64,000 nt of DNA from Alphaproteobacteria bacterium (GTDB lineage: Bacteria > Pseudomonadota > Alphaproteobacteria > Micavibrionales > Micavibrionaceae). This document shows, piece by piece, positions 45,134 to 53,863 of this stretch. Below the pieces are notes generated by a model. The model did not search any database, was not told where the DNA came from, and saw nothing but the letters and a program-made list of their open reading frames with translations. The translations under genes and the position numbers were made by a program. Positions within the stretch are counted from its first letter, which is position 1, and the number at the start of each line of letters is the position of its first letter. The stretch covers positions 901,878 through 965,877 of the forward strand of contig JAHDXS010000001.1 of the NCBI GenBank assembly GCA_023384135.1. Direction: 5' to 3'.

Positions 45134-45696
45134 GCGAACGCTCCGGGCTCAAGCCTGTAAAGATGCTGCCAATCCACGCCCGGCGGGATCGCGGCGGGGT
45201 TCGCCCCCGTCTCCGCCGCCAGTGCGGCGATCATCGTATCCATCTGCGGCAGGATCTCCTGCTCGTAGCGATCCAGAATCTGCCGGATCGTCCCCGGCAT
45301 GTCCTCGCGCAGCATCAGCGGGTAATTATGCACGATATCGCGGATCGCGCCCCGCGCCTGACTCAGAACGGTTAAAACCTCCCGCTCGCTGCCTTCCATC
45401 TTGCCCTCGGCAAAAAGATGCAGGAACAACGCGCTGTTCTGCACCGGGTCCCTGAACGCATGAGTCAGCTTCTGCGCAAGCGTATGATCAACCGTGCCGC
45501 CCTGCCCGTCACCCAGATCCTGCAAACAGGTCGGCGTCGCCGCCGCGCGGATCGCCGCCATCTGCGCCTCGTTGAAATCCGCCACCGAAAGCGCAGCCTC
45601 CAGATCGTCCGTCCACGCCCCGCGCTTACCGGTCATCGCGCGCAAACGATCCGAAATTGCCCCCGCCTGCGCCTTGAAATTCTCTCGAAGTGCCAT
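45130..45696 (-). CDS. Unknown protein, copy B of a second tandem pair
   Basis: A 188-residue cytosolic helical protein. It is a clear paralogue of the next gene upstream (45714-46271), sharing LTHAFRDPVQNSA, RGAIRDIVHNYPLML, RYEQEILPQMD and WQHLYRLEPGAF, as well as a Cys in AATPTCL. Function unknown. Four-base overlap with the racemase gene downstream and 17 bases from its paralogue, so three genes in one operon. Confidence 0.8.
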   Translation of the reverse strand: MALRENFKAQAGAISDRLRAMTGKRGAWTDDLEAALSVADFNEAQMAAIRAAATPTCLQDLGDGQGGTVDHTLAQKLTHAFRDPVQNSALFLHLFAEGKMEGSEREVLTVLSQARGAIRDIVHNYPLMLREDMPGTIRQILDRYEQEILPQMDTMIAALAAETGANPAAIPPGVDWQHLYRLEPGAFA

Positions 45697-45713
45697 AAAA
45701 CCTGCCTTTTAAT

Positions 45714-46271
45714 CTAAGAAAACGCCGCCGGATCGAGCCGGTTGAGATGCTGCCAGTGATCAACCGGGCCAAATGTTTCCGGGTCGATCCCCGTCTCCTG
45801 CGAAAGCTGCGCGATCAGCCCGTCCATCTCGGGAAGAATCTCGTTCTCGTACCGCACGACGATCTCCCGCACGGAAGGCGGCATGGCATCGCCCAGCAGC
45901 AGCGGATAATTATGCACGATATCCTTCAGCGCATACCGCGCCCGCACCAGAACGCCCAGCGAAAAATCGCCCTCGATATCGATCTTCTCGTCGCCCATGA
46001 TCTGGATACACTGCGCCGAATTACGCACCGGGTCGGTGAAGGCGTGTGTGAGGCTATAGGGCAACGAAAGCTGGATCGCGCCGCCATTTCCGTCAGAAAT
46101 ATTCGCAAGGCACGTCGCCGTGGCGGCCTGCCCGATCGCCTGCAACTGCTCCCCGGTGAAATTCACCGACGAAAACGCGGCCTCAAGCTCGTTCCGCCAA
46201 GCCCCCTCGGCGGAAAGCCCCTTAAGCCGCTGGTACAGAGAGGTCGCCCTTTGCCTGAACTCGTTTTTCAT
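45714..46271 (-). CDS. Unknown protein, copy A of a second tandem pair
   Basis: A 185-residue paralogue of the downstream gene, with LTHAFTDPVRNSA, RYALKDIVHNYPLLL, RYENEILPEMD and WQHLNRLDPAAF. The ATG at 46271 (MKNEFRQRA) is used because the frame upstream does not align with the paralogue. No known domain, signal or membrane segment. First gene of the operon with its paralogue and the racemase. Confidence 0.78.
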   Translation of the reverse strand: MKNEFRQRATSLYQRLKGLSAEGAWRNELEAAFSSVNFTGEQLQAIGQAATATCLANISDGNGGAIQLSLPYSLTHAFTDPVRNSAQCIQIMGDEKIDIEGDFSLGVLVRARYALKDIVHNYPLLLGDAMPPSVREIVVRYENEILPEMDGLIAQLSQETGIDPETFGPVDHWQHLNRLDPAAFS

Positions 46272-46473
46272 TCTGAAAAATAGCGGAAAATCACCCATCA
46301 GGGCAAGCCGGAAGACAATAGAAATCGAAGATAAATGTACGTGGTGCAAGTAGATAAAACCACATCAAACTGATTATTCAAAGCTTTTGAGGAGTGGAAT
46401 GCGATTTTGACATCCTACAGAGAATATGTCTGTATCCAAAAGAAGTCTAATTTCCCGTCACAATAGAGGTAAA

Positions 46474-47751
46474 ATGAAACTCATAGAATTTGACTCGTAT
46501 ACGCCAGCAACACCGTTCGAGCCAATATTGATTTTAAGCCTTTTGATATTGGTTTGGTTATCATGGCAACAGTCAGAGCGTTTTATTCGTTCAACGTTAC
46601 TGGCTTCATCCTTAGCGTTTTGTATTTTTGCTCTTAAAGTTTGGTTTGAGGATTTCAAACATTTTGCAGTTCTGTATGGGCTTTTTTCAATAATAGGAGT
46701 CTTATTTTCAGTAACACGGTTTATTTCCGTTTCAAAATTGAAATTTGTTTTTGCATCATGGTTCGTCTTTCTTGCCTTTGGTTTATGGTTTTTTGAAATT
46801 TTAAAATTTATACCGTTTCATCGCATGCATTATATTAACCAGCCTTTTAGGTTATATTTCAGTGGTTATATCGCATGGGGAATTTTCTTAGCATTATCTG
46901 GGATAGCTATATTTTTCTTAAAAAATAAGAAGCGAGTATTAGCTTCATGGATTGGTGTTTTATTTTTGTTTGTTATTCTTTTAGAAGGGAAGCCAAGCAC
47001 ATTAGGGCTTACAAAATATAACGATGTGCTTTTCTGGGGAGCAGGCGTTGATCGAGCCAATTCTTATGGTGAAACGGAATTGTATGTGGCGGTTAAAAAA
47101 CAAGATATAGGGCGGGTTAAAGAATTGTTGGCTGCGGGGGCTAATGTAAACGAGCCAAGAACGAAAGTTATCGGTGGCGCTTCCACACCATTTGAAAAAG
47201 CAATATTGTCCAATAATTATGAGCTATTTTTATTATTGGCAGAAAAGGATGCAAACATTACCAAGCCAAATAAAGACGGCAATATGCCCATTCATTTGGC
47301 GTCAGAACCAACAGTAACAGAGTTTCGTATCGTTAAATATTTATTGGATCATGGTGCAGATATAAATGCTCGTAATAAAGCAGATAGGCAGCCAATACAT
47401 ATTGCTGTTAGTAGCGCATTTGATTTTAAGTCAAAGCAAAAAGTATATAATCCGAATTTAGTAAAATTTTTAATTGAACATGGCGCAGATATTGAGTCGC
47501 CTGCAAAGTTTTACGGCGGCGAAAGGATATATACTCCCTTGGCCTTGGCAGTGATGAAAAGTAATTATTTGGTTGTAAAGCGGTTAGTGGAATTGGGTGC
47601 AGATTTAAAGCCCAATGGCCTTGATGTTCTAAAGTTGGCGAAGGATTCCAGAAAAAATTTGGCGCGGATAAATAACGAAACAAGTATTAATTCTGTAGAA
47701 CAACTGGATATGATTATAGAATATCTTACCCCGTTGATAGATAAGAATTAG
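46474..47751 (+). CDS. Ankyrin-repeat membrane protein, AT-rich
   Basis: About 425 residues from the ATG at 46474, which is preceded by AGAGG; the frame also has an ATG at 46426. The N-terminal half holds about six hydrophobic helices. The C-terminal half, from about residue 190, is a run of ankyrin repeats, seen as RVKELLAAGANVN, FLLLAEKDANI, IVKYLLDHGADINARN, LVKFLIEHGADIE and VVKRLVELGADL. The layout suggests a membrane-anchored interaction domain facing the cytosol. The gene is strikingly AT-rich against all its neighbours and abuts the 3' end of tRNA-Thr, consistent with horizontal gain. Confidence 0.82.
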   Translation: MKLIEFDSYTPATPFEPILILSLLILVWLSWQQSERFIRSTLLASSLAFCIFALKVWFEDFKHFAVLYGLFSIIGVLFSVTRFISVSKLKFVFASWFVFLAFGLWFFEILKFIPFHRMHYINQPFRLYFSGYIAWGIFLALSGIAIFFLKNKKRVLASWIGVLFLFVILLEGKPSTLGLTKYNDVLFWGAGVDRANSYGETELYVAVKKQDIGRVKELLAAGANVNEPRTKVIGGASTPFEKAILSNNYELFLLLAEKDANITKPNKDGNMPIHLASEPTVTEFRIVKYLLDHGADINARNKADRQPIHIAVSSAFDFKSKQKVYNPNLVKFLIEHGADIESPAKFYGGERIYTPLALAVMKSNYLVVKRLVELGADLKPNGLDVLKLAKDSRKNLARINNETSINSVEQLDMIIEYLTPLIDKN

Positions 47752-47810
47752 TTTTTGCCTTAGCGAACGGCACAATTGTCAGACGATGATAAAATACAAA
47801 TTTCTCTAAC

Positions 47811-47885
47811 TGGTGCTGCCGGGGAGGATTGAACTCCCGACCTCGTCATTACCAATGACGCGCTCTACCACTGAGCTACGGCAGC
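47811..47885 (-). tRNA. tRNA-Thr (anticodon GGU)
   Basis: Complete 75-base cloverleaf on the minus strand: acceptor GCTGCCG/CGGCAGC, D arm GCTC-AGTGGTA-GAGC, anticodon stem CGTCA/TGACG with loop TTGGTAA (anticodon GGT), T arm GGGAG-TTCAATC-CTCCC, and an encoded CCA at 47813-47811. Confidence 0.97.
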
Positions 47886-47983
47886 CTACCGGGGCTGGAC
47901 CCCGCAAAAAGTCGAGGAAACCTAGCGAATAAATCCCCCCCTGTCATCTGTTTTTTTAGGCCCCAAGGGCGTGTCCGGCGATC

Positions 47984-48961
47984 CTAGCGCCGCGCCCCGG
48001 CCAAAAACGCCAGCGCCCGGTCGTAAGCCAGCGCCCCTGCATCCGCATCCCCGCTCACCCACGCGCCATTGTCGCTGCATGCCTTGATAATCGGCGAAAG
48101 GCTGCGCCCGGTGATGACCTGCCCCGAAGACCGCTCGATAAACCGCCCGTCCGGCCCCTCGGCTATGCGGCAATCCCTAGGATACGGATACCCGACCGGC
48201 ATGGACAGCCGGTCCAGCGCCGGATGCGTAAAGCCGTGCGCCTGCCCCTCATAAACGTAGAAATCCACCGCCGCGCGGGGGTTCGCCCGCCGCACGGTCT
48301 GGACCAGCCCCTCACAGAGCGCCGCCGGGGTAATCTCGTCCGCCCCGCCAGAATGAATTTGAACGGGCCGTCCCGAAAGACTCGGATCGGCCAGTTCCAG
48401 CCCGCACCAAGGGTAAAACGCCAGATGGGACGAAAACGGATCGTTTTTATATCCAAATCTTTGATGAATAGTGGAAAAAGCCGAATAGAGAGCCGGCAAA
48501 CCGCCCTTTGAGAACCCCGCCACAGCGATCCGTCCCCGGTCGATGCGCGGATCGGCGGCCAAAAACCCGTGCGCGGCATACAGATCGTTCAGAATCGAAA
48601 CCTCGGTCACCGCCGTCTGGTCATCGGTAATCTTCACCAGCCCGCGCGGCGTAAGGGAATCGACCATCAAAACGGCTTGCCCCTGCACCAGCACGCGCTT
48701 GGCGAAATCCCACTCCAGCGACCCCGGCCCCAGCGAACTGTGCAGCAAAATCACGGCCGGATACGGCCCCGCCCCCGCATTTTGCGGATAAACCAGAGCC
48801 CCCCGCCCCCGGACGGGCTTGAGCGCCGGATGCCCGATATCATCCAGCCAGCGCGGCGAAGCGGTTGGAAAAAACACGCGCTCCGTCCCCGGCGGCTTTG
48901 AGGCGCAACCGCACAGAACACCGAAAAACAGCGCAAAAGTAAAAAACCGGAAAAACCGCAT
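47984..48961 (-). CDS. Alpha/beta-hydrolase lipoprotein (dienelactone-hydrolase type)
   Basis: A 325-residue protein from the ATG at 48961, with a lipoprotein signal (lipobox LCGC, Cys19). The hydrolase core has PAVILLHSSLGPGS, the nucleophile elbow VAGFSKGGLPAL, the acid in IHSGGADEITPA and the His in YEGQAHGFTHPA, the arrangement of the dienelactone-hydrolase branch. It is expected to sit in the envelope. Substrate unknown. Divergent from the response-regulator gene. Confidence 0.85.
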   Translation of the reverse strand: MRFFRFFTFALFFGVLCGCASKPPGTERVFFPTASPRWLDDIGHPALKPVRGRGALVYPQNAGAGPYPAVILLHSSLGPGSLEWDFAKRVLVQGQAVLMVDSLTPRGLVKITDDQTAVTEVSILNDLYAAHGFLAADPRIDRGRIAVAGFSKGGLPALYSAFSTIHQRFGYKNDPFSSHLAFYPWCGLELADPSLSGRPVQIHSGGADEITPAALCEGLVQTVRRANPRAAVDFYVYEGQAHGFTHPALDRLSMPVGYPYPRDCRIAEGPDGRFIERSSGQVITGRSLSPIIKACSDNGAWVSGDADAGALAYDRALAFLAGARR

Positions 48962-49081
48962 GAAACACCCGCCCTCATGAAGCCAATAGCCCATAAAAAC
49001 CTTGCCCGCAAGCCCACCCCCGTGCAAGACTCTCAGCACACGGGGAACCATTTGAAAAACCTCGAAAAGGGAACAAAAACC

Positions 49082-49579
49082 ATGCTGGAAAAACTTCACG
49101 TTTTGATCGTCGATGACGACCCGGCCGTACAGGGCATGACCCGCGACCTCTCGGAAATGCTGCTCTTCGCGCACGAACTTAACATCGAGACCGCCAACAA
49201 CGCTCAGGAAGCCCTGATGAAGCTGCAACGCGCGGGCGGCAACGCCATCGACGTGATCGTGACCGACAACTCCATGCCCGGCATGACCGGCGCCGAAATG
49301 GCGCAGCAAGTCCGCCAGAACAAATACCTCAACGGCATTCCCATCGTCATGTGCACCGGCGATGCGGAATTCGAGCGCACCAAGAAAGTGGCAATAGACA
49401 GCGGCGTCAACGTCGTGCTGCAAAAACCCTACACCGCCGCCCAGCTCAAGGAAGCCTATCAGGACGTTCTGCCGCCCGAGGCCTTCACCGCCCCCTCCGG
49501 CACGGATTCTAAGTCCAACAAGCCCAACATCGTCGATACGCGTGACCCCGACCCCGGCCACACCCCGGAATACGGTTGA
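49082..49579 (+). CDS. Single-domain response regulator (CheY-like)
   Basis: A 165-residue protein from the ATG at 49082 (AAGGGA upstream). It consists of a receiver domain with the acidic pair DD11-12 in LIVDDDP, phospho-acceptor Asp62 in VIVTDNSMPGMTG, Thr92 in CTGD and Lys115 in LQKPY, followed by a 45-residue Pro/Ser/Asp-rich tail with no output domain. It may act by protein contact, as CheY or DivK do. No sensor kinase is nearby. Confidence 0.88.
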   Translation: MLEKLHVLIVDDDPAVQGMTRDLSEMLLFAHELNIETANNAQEALMKLQRAGGNAIDVIVTDNSMPGMTGAEMAQQVRQNKYLNGIPIVMCTGDAEFERTKKVAIDSGVNVVLQKPYTAAQLKEAYQDVLPPEAFTAPSGTDSKSNKPNIVDTRDPDPGHTPEYG

Positions 49580-49687
49580 CCCCCGGCAAAAATTTTGGGG
49601 AAAACCGTGACCGGGCCTTATTTATTGCTTATTTGTGATGTAGTTTGGAAAAACACGTTTTTTTAATTTCAACTGTGGCTCCCTCCG

Positions 49688-49825
49688 ATGACCCAGAGCA
49701 AGACCGACAAAATGCAAAAACGCGCTGCAGCGTTGCGCGATAACCTGCGCCGCCGCAAGCCGAAGACGGATAAACCGACGGAAAAAGCCACGAAAACGGC
49801 CAAAAAGACCAAGAACGATGCGTAA
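49688..49825 (+). CDS. Small basic protein (45 aa)
   Basis: A short gene directly ahead of dcd. The product begins [20 protein letters not shown] and continues [10 protein letters not shown], then a Lys/Ala/Thr-rich tail; it is strongly basic and helical at the start. Small basic proteins with a similar [13 protein letters not shown] core are found in alphaproteobacteria, without known function. Its stop lies inside the ribosome-site region of dcd (TAAGGAGT), so the two are linked. Confidence 0.7.
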   Translation: MTQSKTDKMQKRAAALRDNLRRRKPKTDKPTEKATKTAKKTKNDA

Positions 49826-49839
49826 GGAGTAACCGATTC

Positions 49840-50457
49840 ATGCCCAAATCCGCCAAAATTCTGCAAGGACAAGCCGGAACCGAAGCCGCAGCGCAAAACA
49901 TGCCCGGCCTCCTCTCCGACCATCAGATCCGCAAATTGGCGGAAAATGAGGGCATGATCGACCCGTTCGTTGAAAAACAGCGCCGCGAGGGCGTGATTTC
50001 CTACGGCCTGTCCTCCTACGGCTACGACGCCCGCACCGCCGACGAATTCAAGATTTTTACCAATATTGACAATGCCTTGGTGGACCCCAAAGACTTCTCC
50101 CAGCAGAGTTTTGTTGACAGGAAGACCGATATTTGCGTAATACCCCCCAACAGTTTCGTACTCTCCCGCACCGTCGAATACTTCCGGATTCCAAGGGATG
50201 TACTGGTGATTTGCCTGGGGAAAAGCACCTACGCGCGCTGTGGATTGATTGTGAACGTCACCCCGCTCGAACCCGGATGGGAAGGGCATGTGACTCTGGA
50301 AATTTCAAATACCACGCCGCTTCCGGCGCGCGTGTATGCGAATGAGGGCATAGCCCAGTTTTTATTTTTTAAAGGGAGCAGCATCTGTGAAACCAGCTAC
50401 GCCGACCGAAGCGGAAAATACATGGGACAGCGTGGAGTCACCCTCCCCAAGCTTTAA
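49840..50457 (+). CDS. dcd: dCTP deaminase
   Basis: Converts dCTP to dUTP for thymidylate synthesis. It has [30 protein letters not shown], the catalytic segment [32 protein letters not shown] with the general acid/base Glu and the Ser/Arg pair, and EGIAQFLFF. There is a 22-residue N-terminal extension before the usual start. AAGGAG precedes the ATG. The murA start lies inside its 3' end. Confidence 0.95.
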   Translation: MPKSAKILQGQAGTEAAAQNMPGLLSDHQIRKLAENEGMIDPFVEKQRREGVISYGLSSYGYDARTADEFKIFTNIDNALVDPKDFSQQSFVDRKTDICVIPPNSFVLSRTVEYFRIPRDVLVICLGKSTYARCGLIVNVTPLEPGWEGHVTLEISNTTPLPARVYANEGIAQFLFFKGSSICETSYADRSGKYMGQRGVTLPKL

Positions 50458-51775
50458 GCCCGAACTCGGCGCGCCTCTGGCCCCGCCCAGCCTTCCGGCC
50501 TCGCCGCTGGATAAAATCCGTGTGCGCGGCGGCACCCCCTTGAACGGCGAAATCAGTGTCAGCGGCGCAAAAAACGCGGCCCTGAAACTCATGTCCGCCG
50601 CCCTGCTGACGGACGAATCCCTCTATCTTGAAAACGCGCCCAACACTCTGCGCGACATCCGCTCCCAATCCGACCTGCTCGAATATCTCGGCTGCGCCGT
50701 GAAGCGCGAGGACCGCCTGATGGCCCTGAACGCCAGCACGGTGGACAATTTCACCGCGCCTTATGACCTCGTGCGCAAGATGCGCACCTCCATCCTCGTC
50801 CTCGGCCCGCTTCTGGCCCGGTTCGGGCAGGCCCGCGTCTCCCTGCCCGGCGGCTGCGCCATCGGAACCCGCCCGGTGGACCTACACCTCAAGGGGCTGG
50901 AGGAAATGGGCGCGGACATCGCAATCGAGGAAGGCTACATCAACGCCAAGGCTCCCTCTAACGGATTGCAGGGCGCGACGATCCGCTTCCCCAAAGTTTC
51001 CGTCGGCGCGACCGAAAACCTGATGATGGCCGCCACGCTGGCCAAGGGCACGACGACCCTGATCAACGCCGCCCGCGAACCGGAGATCAGCGACCTCGGC
51101 GAATGCCTCATCAAGATGGGCGCAAAAATCAGCGGCCTCGGCACCGACACGATTACCATCGAGGGCGTGCCCCACCTCTCCGGCGCCCGCCATCAAATCC
51201 TCCCCGACCGCATCGAGGCCGGAACCTATATCATCGCCGCCGCCATGACCGGCGGCACCGTGCGCCTGAAAAACGCGCGCCTCGAACACCTGACCGCCGC
51301 CCTCGGCCACCTCTCGCAGGCGGGCGTGGAGGTCGAACGCGACGGCAATTCCGTAATCGTCAGCCGCAACGGTTCAAGACTGCGCGGCGTCGATATCATG
51401 ACCGAACCTTACCCCGGCTTCCCCACAGATTTGCAGGCGCAGTTCATGGCGATGCTCTGTCTGGCAGAAGGCGCAGGCATGGTCACCGAAACCATCTTTG
51501 AAAACCGCTTCATGCACGTGCCCGAACTCGCCCGTATGGGCGCAGACATCACCGTGCACGGCCATTCCGCTATCGTGCGCGGCGTGGAAAAACTCAAAGG
51601 GGCCGAAGTCATGGCCACCGACCTGCGCGCGTCCGTCGCGCTGGTTCTGGCCGGGCTAGTCGCCGAAGGCACCACCACCATCAACCGCATCTATCATCTG
51701 GAGCGCGGCTACGAAGACATCGCGGGCAAGCTCTCCGCCTGCGGCGCGGATATCGAACGGGTGGCGGGGGAATAA
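50387..51775 (+). CDS. murA: UDP-N-acetylglucosamine 1-carboxyvinyltransferase
   Basis: First committed step of peptidoglycan synthesis: transfers enolpyruvate from PEP to UDP-GlcNAc. It has SGAKNAAL (substrate Lys/Asn), the active-site Cys157 in [16 protein letters not shown] (the fosfomycin target residue is retained) and [18 protein letters not shown] near the end. The only start with a good ribosome site (AAGGGAG, eight bases) is the GTG at 50387, 71 bases inside dcd. It gives a 40-residue Pro/Ser-rich extension ahead of the usual LDKIRVRGG start. Confidence 0.95.
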   Translation: MKPATPTEAENTWDSVESPSPSFKPELGAPLAPPSLPASPLDKIRVRGGTPLNGEISVSGAKNAALKLMSAALLTDESLYLENAPNTLRDIRSQSDLLEYLGCAVKREDRLMALNASTVDNFTAPYDLVRKMRTSILVLGPLLARFGQARVSLPGGCAIGTRPVDLHLKGLEEMGADIAIEEGYINAKAPSNGLQGATIRFPKVSVGATENLMMAATLAKGTTTLINAAREPEISDLGECLIKMGAKISGLGTDTITIEGVPHLSGARHQILPDRIEAGTYIIAAAMTGGTVRLKNARLEHLTAALGHLSQAGVEVERDGNSVIVSRNGSRLRGVDIMTEPYPGFPTDLQAQFMAMLCLAEGAGMVTETIFENRFMHVPELARMGADITVHGHSAIVRGVEKLKGAEVMATDLRASVALVLAGLVAEGTTTINRIYHLERGYEDIAGKLSACGADIERVAGE

Positions 51776-51779
51776 CCCT

Positions 51780-52250
51780 GTGCGCTCCCCGCCGGAAAGT
51801 TTGGCCAAAGAACTTGCGAAATGGGAAGGCGGAGACTTAAGCTTAGAAGGTTGGGTTTCTATGACAGGAAACTTCTCTTTTGCTGTCGGATATTCAGAAA
51901 TTTTCTGGCCGGAATTCGTAGAATTTGAAGATTATATTCTTCGCAAAGGCTTCTCCGAAAGTTCTTTACGCGGTTTTGAAAACCAAGAAAACATCACAAA
52001 AGCAGGTGTGGAATGTGTGATGAACCATCTGCATATTGGGGATATTCAGCATCCCCATTGCGAAGACCTATCGAAAGATAAAATCATTTTTTTAGGAAAC
52101 ATTTTGAAAGAAATTTATACTGTAAAGCTAGCATGGCAATTCCCAGACAAACCTTGCGTGGTCGAGTTCTACCATCCCGAAGATGAAGAAGACCTCATTG
52201 GATATCAGCTATACTTCTGGCAAAAAAAGCACGAAAACTCTGGCGATTGA
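51780..52250 (+). CDS. Unknown 156-aa protein, AT-rich
   Basis: A cytosolic-looking protein starting at a GTG five bases after the murA stop. It is acidic and aromatic-rich (FAVGYSEIFWPEF; IGYQLYFWQKKHENS) with no signal or membrane segment. Not recognised. It is much less GC-rich than murA, which suggests a foreign origin, yet its position implies transcription from the murA promoter. Confidence 0.65.
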   Translation: MRSPPESLAKELAKWEGGDLSLEGWVSMTGNFSFAVGYSEIFWPEFVEFEDYILRKGFSESSLRGFENQENITKAGVECVMNHLHIGDIQHPHCEDLSKDKIIFLGNILKEIYTVKLAWQFPDKPCVVEFYHPEDEEDLIGYQLYFWQKKHENSGD

Positions 52251-52288
52251 TCGACTGAGCAGCCGACCCCTAACATCCGGCAAACGCC

Positions 52289-52954
52289 TCAATCCTCGCC
52301 CGGACCGCCGCGCAACCATTCGCCCAATTTATTCACCGCCTTCGCCCCGGCATCGTCCAGCGTCCGCACCAGCGGCGACCGCGCATCGATAAATTCCACG
52401 CGCGGCTTCTGGTCGATCGCCGCAGAAAACTGATTCAGCGTGTCCTTCTGCGGGTTGGTCAGCGGCATCCGGTAAATCCGATCCGCGATCTCGTGAAACT
52501 TCGCGCGGCCATGCTCATGCGCCGCCAACAACTGCGCATGCCCGTCACGTCCTTTATAGACGGACCGCGCACCGTAACCCATGTAAGACCCGGCATACGC
52601 GATCTGCCAGTCCGCATCGTCGGGGTGCCGCTCCGCCTGAACGCGCATATGCTCCACGCCCTCCTCGTAACGGCCTTGCTCGCGCAGGTTTAATGACAAA
52701 AATGCATGCAAATCGAGACTCTCGGGAAACCGCTCGACCCCGCGCCGCAAATCCTGCTCGATCTTGGCGCGAATATCGGCGCTGGTCTCAAACAGCGTGT
52801 TGAGATCGACATTATAGACGGGCCGCGAGGGATCACGGTCCAACTGCTTCGCGTAAAACCGCGCATCGACCATCCCTTCGATGACCGCGTCGATCTCCGC
52901 GATATCCTCGTCTGAAAAACCCTTCCGGTAGCTGACACCCACAACGCACCCCAA
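52289..52954 (-). CDS. TPR-like protein, unknown
   Basis: About 221 residues, helical, with at least one TPR-like pair (ESLDLHAFLSLNLREQGRYEEGVEHMRVQAERHPDDADW read in short parts). The start is uncertain: the frame opens at TTG 52954, with a GTG four codons later, and neither has a good ribosome site. The promoter below would start transcription only some 18 bases upstream. The C-terminal end is close to the unrelated 51780 gene and convergent with it. Confidence 0.65.
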   Translation of the reverse strand: MGCVVGVSYRKGFSDEDIAEIDAVIEGMVDARFYAKQLDRDPSRPVYNVDLNTLFETSADIRAKIEQDLRRGVERFPESLDLHAFLSLNLREQGRYEEGVEHMRVQAERHPDDADWQIAYAGSYMGYGARSVYKGRDGHAQLLAAHEHGRAKFHEIADRIYRMPLTNPQKDTLNQFSAAIDQKPRVEFIDARSPLVRTLDDAGAKAVNKLGEWLRGGPGED

Positions 52955-52978
52955 AACCGTTATTGTTCTTATATGCGC

Positions 52979-53007
52979 ATTATAGATGGTTAAGCCCCCA
53001 GCGACAA
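52979..53007 (-). promoter_or_regulatory. Promoter of the 52289 gene with nearby ACGG half-site
   Basis: Read on the minus strand: TTGTCG (53007-53002), 17 bases, perfect TATAAT (52984-52979). Just downstream, in the leader at 52964-52953, is AATAACGGTTTT, matching one half of the CCGT/ACGG element found at 3665 and 19397. Confidence 0.65.
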
Positions 53008-53067
53008 AATTTTTGTTTTTCCTTGCTTCAGCAAGGTGTTAGGGTGCAGTGACGAAAGCTAAAACCC

Positions 53068-53805
53068 ATGAAAAACCGCCGCCTCGCAATCGCCGCCATC
53101 GTCCTCGCCCTGCTCGGCGCGGGGCTGTTTTACGCCTACCGCGTCCTCGTTCCTGGCAAGGCGGATTTGCGCGAAATCCGCGCCCGCATCTGGCCGGGGC
53201 TGGAGCGCGAATTGGATGCTTTCGGCCTCGCCGCAAACGGCGATCTGTTCATCCGCATCTTCAAGGAAGAAAAGGAGCTTGAAATCTGGGGTGTCGATAT
53301 AAGAACCGGAACGTACCGGAAATTCAAAACCTATCCGGTCTGCGCCTATTCCGGCAAGCTCGGCCCGAAGGAACGCGAGGGCGATTTCCAAACGCCCGAG
53401 GGCTTCTACGACGTGACCGAAGACCGCCTGCACCCGGCCAGCGATTACCACCTCGCCTTCAATATCGGCTACCCCAACGCCTACGATCAAGGACTGGGCC
53501 GCACGGGCAGCTTCATCATGGTGCACGGAGCCTGCATCTCCATCGGCTGCTTCGCCATGACCAACGAGGGCATCGAGGAAATTTACCTGCTGGTCGAATC
53601 CGCCCTGAAAAACGGCCAGCCCGCCGTGCCCGTGCACATCTTCCCCTTCCGCATGACGGACGAAAACATGGCGCGGCATAAGGACAGCCCATGGACCCCC
53701 TTCTGGAAAAACCTCAAGGAGGGCTACGACCTCTTCGAACTCTCAGGCCACCCGCCGCAAACGCAAGGGGAGAGCCAAAATTACGGCTTTACGGGCCGGA
53801 TATAG
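53068..53805 (+). CDS. L,D-transpeptidase (YkuD domain)
   Basis: A 245-residue protein with an N-terminal signal anchor (residues 6-27) and a YkuD catalytic domain. The hallmark HGxxxSxGC is present as VHGACISIGC (His153, Ser158, Cys161 the nucleophile), preceded by KEREGDFQTPEGFY. This is the YafK/ErfK branch, which links or releases meso-diaminopimelate cross-links or lipoprotein in the periplasm. Its own promoter must lie in the gap shared with the divergent 52289 gene. Confidence 0.93.
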   Translation: MKNRRLAIAAIVLALLGAGLFYAYRVLVPGKADLREIRARIWPGLERELDAFGLAANGDLFIRIFKEEKELEIWGVDIRTGTYRKFKTYPVCAYSGKLGPKEREGDFQTPEGFYDVTEDRLHPASDYHLAFNIGYPNAYDQGLGRTGSFIMVHGACISIGCFAMTNEGIEEIYLLVESALKNGQPAVPVHIFPFRMTDENMARHKDSPWTPFWKNLKEGYDLFELSGHPPQTQGESQNYGFTGRI

Positions 53806-53863
53806 TCAAAAAAATTATTATTTTTCAAATACATAACAACAAATTTGCAGCCTTTTAAGCCCT

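Noticed and set aside
46407..46435. TTGACA ahead of the ankyrin gene as a promoter
   Set aside because: No acceptable -10 at 16-18 bases; AT-rich DNA gives such hexamers by chance.
53021..53036. CCTTGC-TTCA-GCAAGG hairpin
   Set aside because: A clean 6-bp stem, but no T-run on the outgoing side of either strand, so not a rho-independent terminator; probably incidental in the promoter region.
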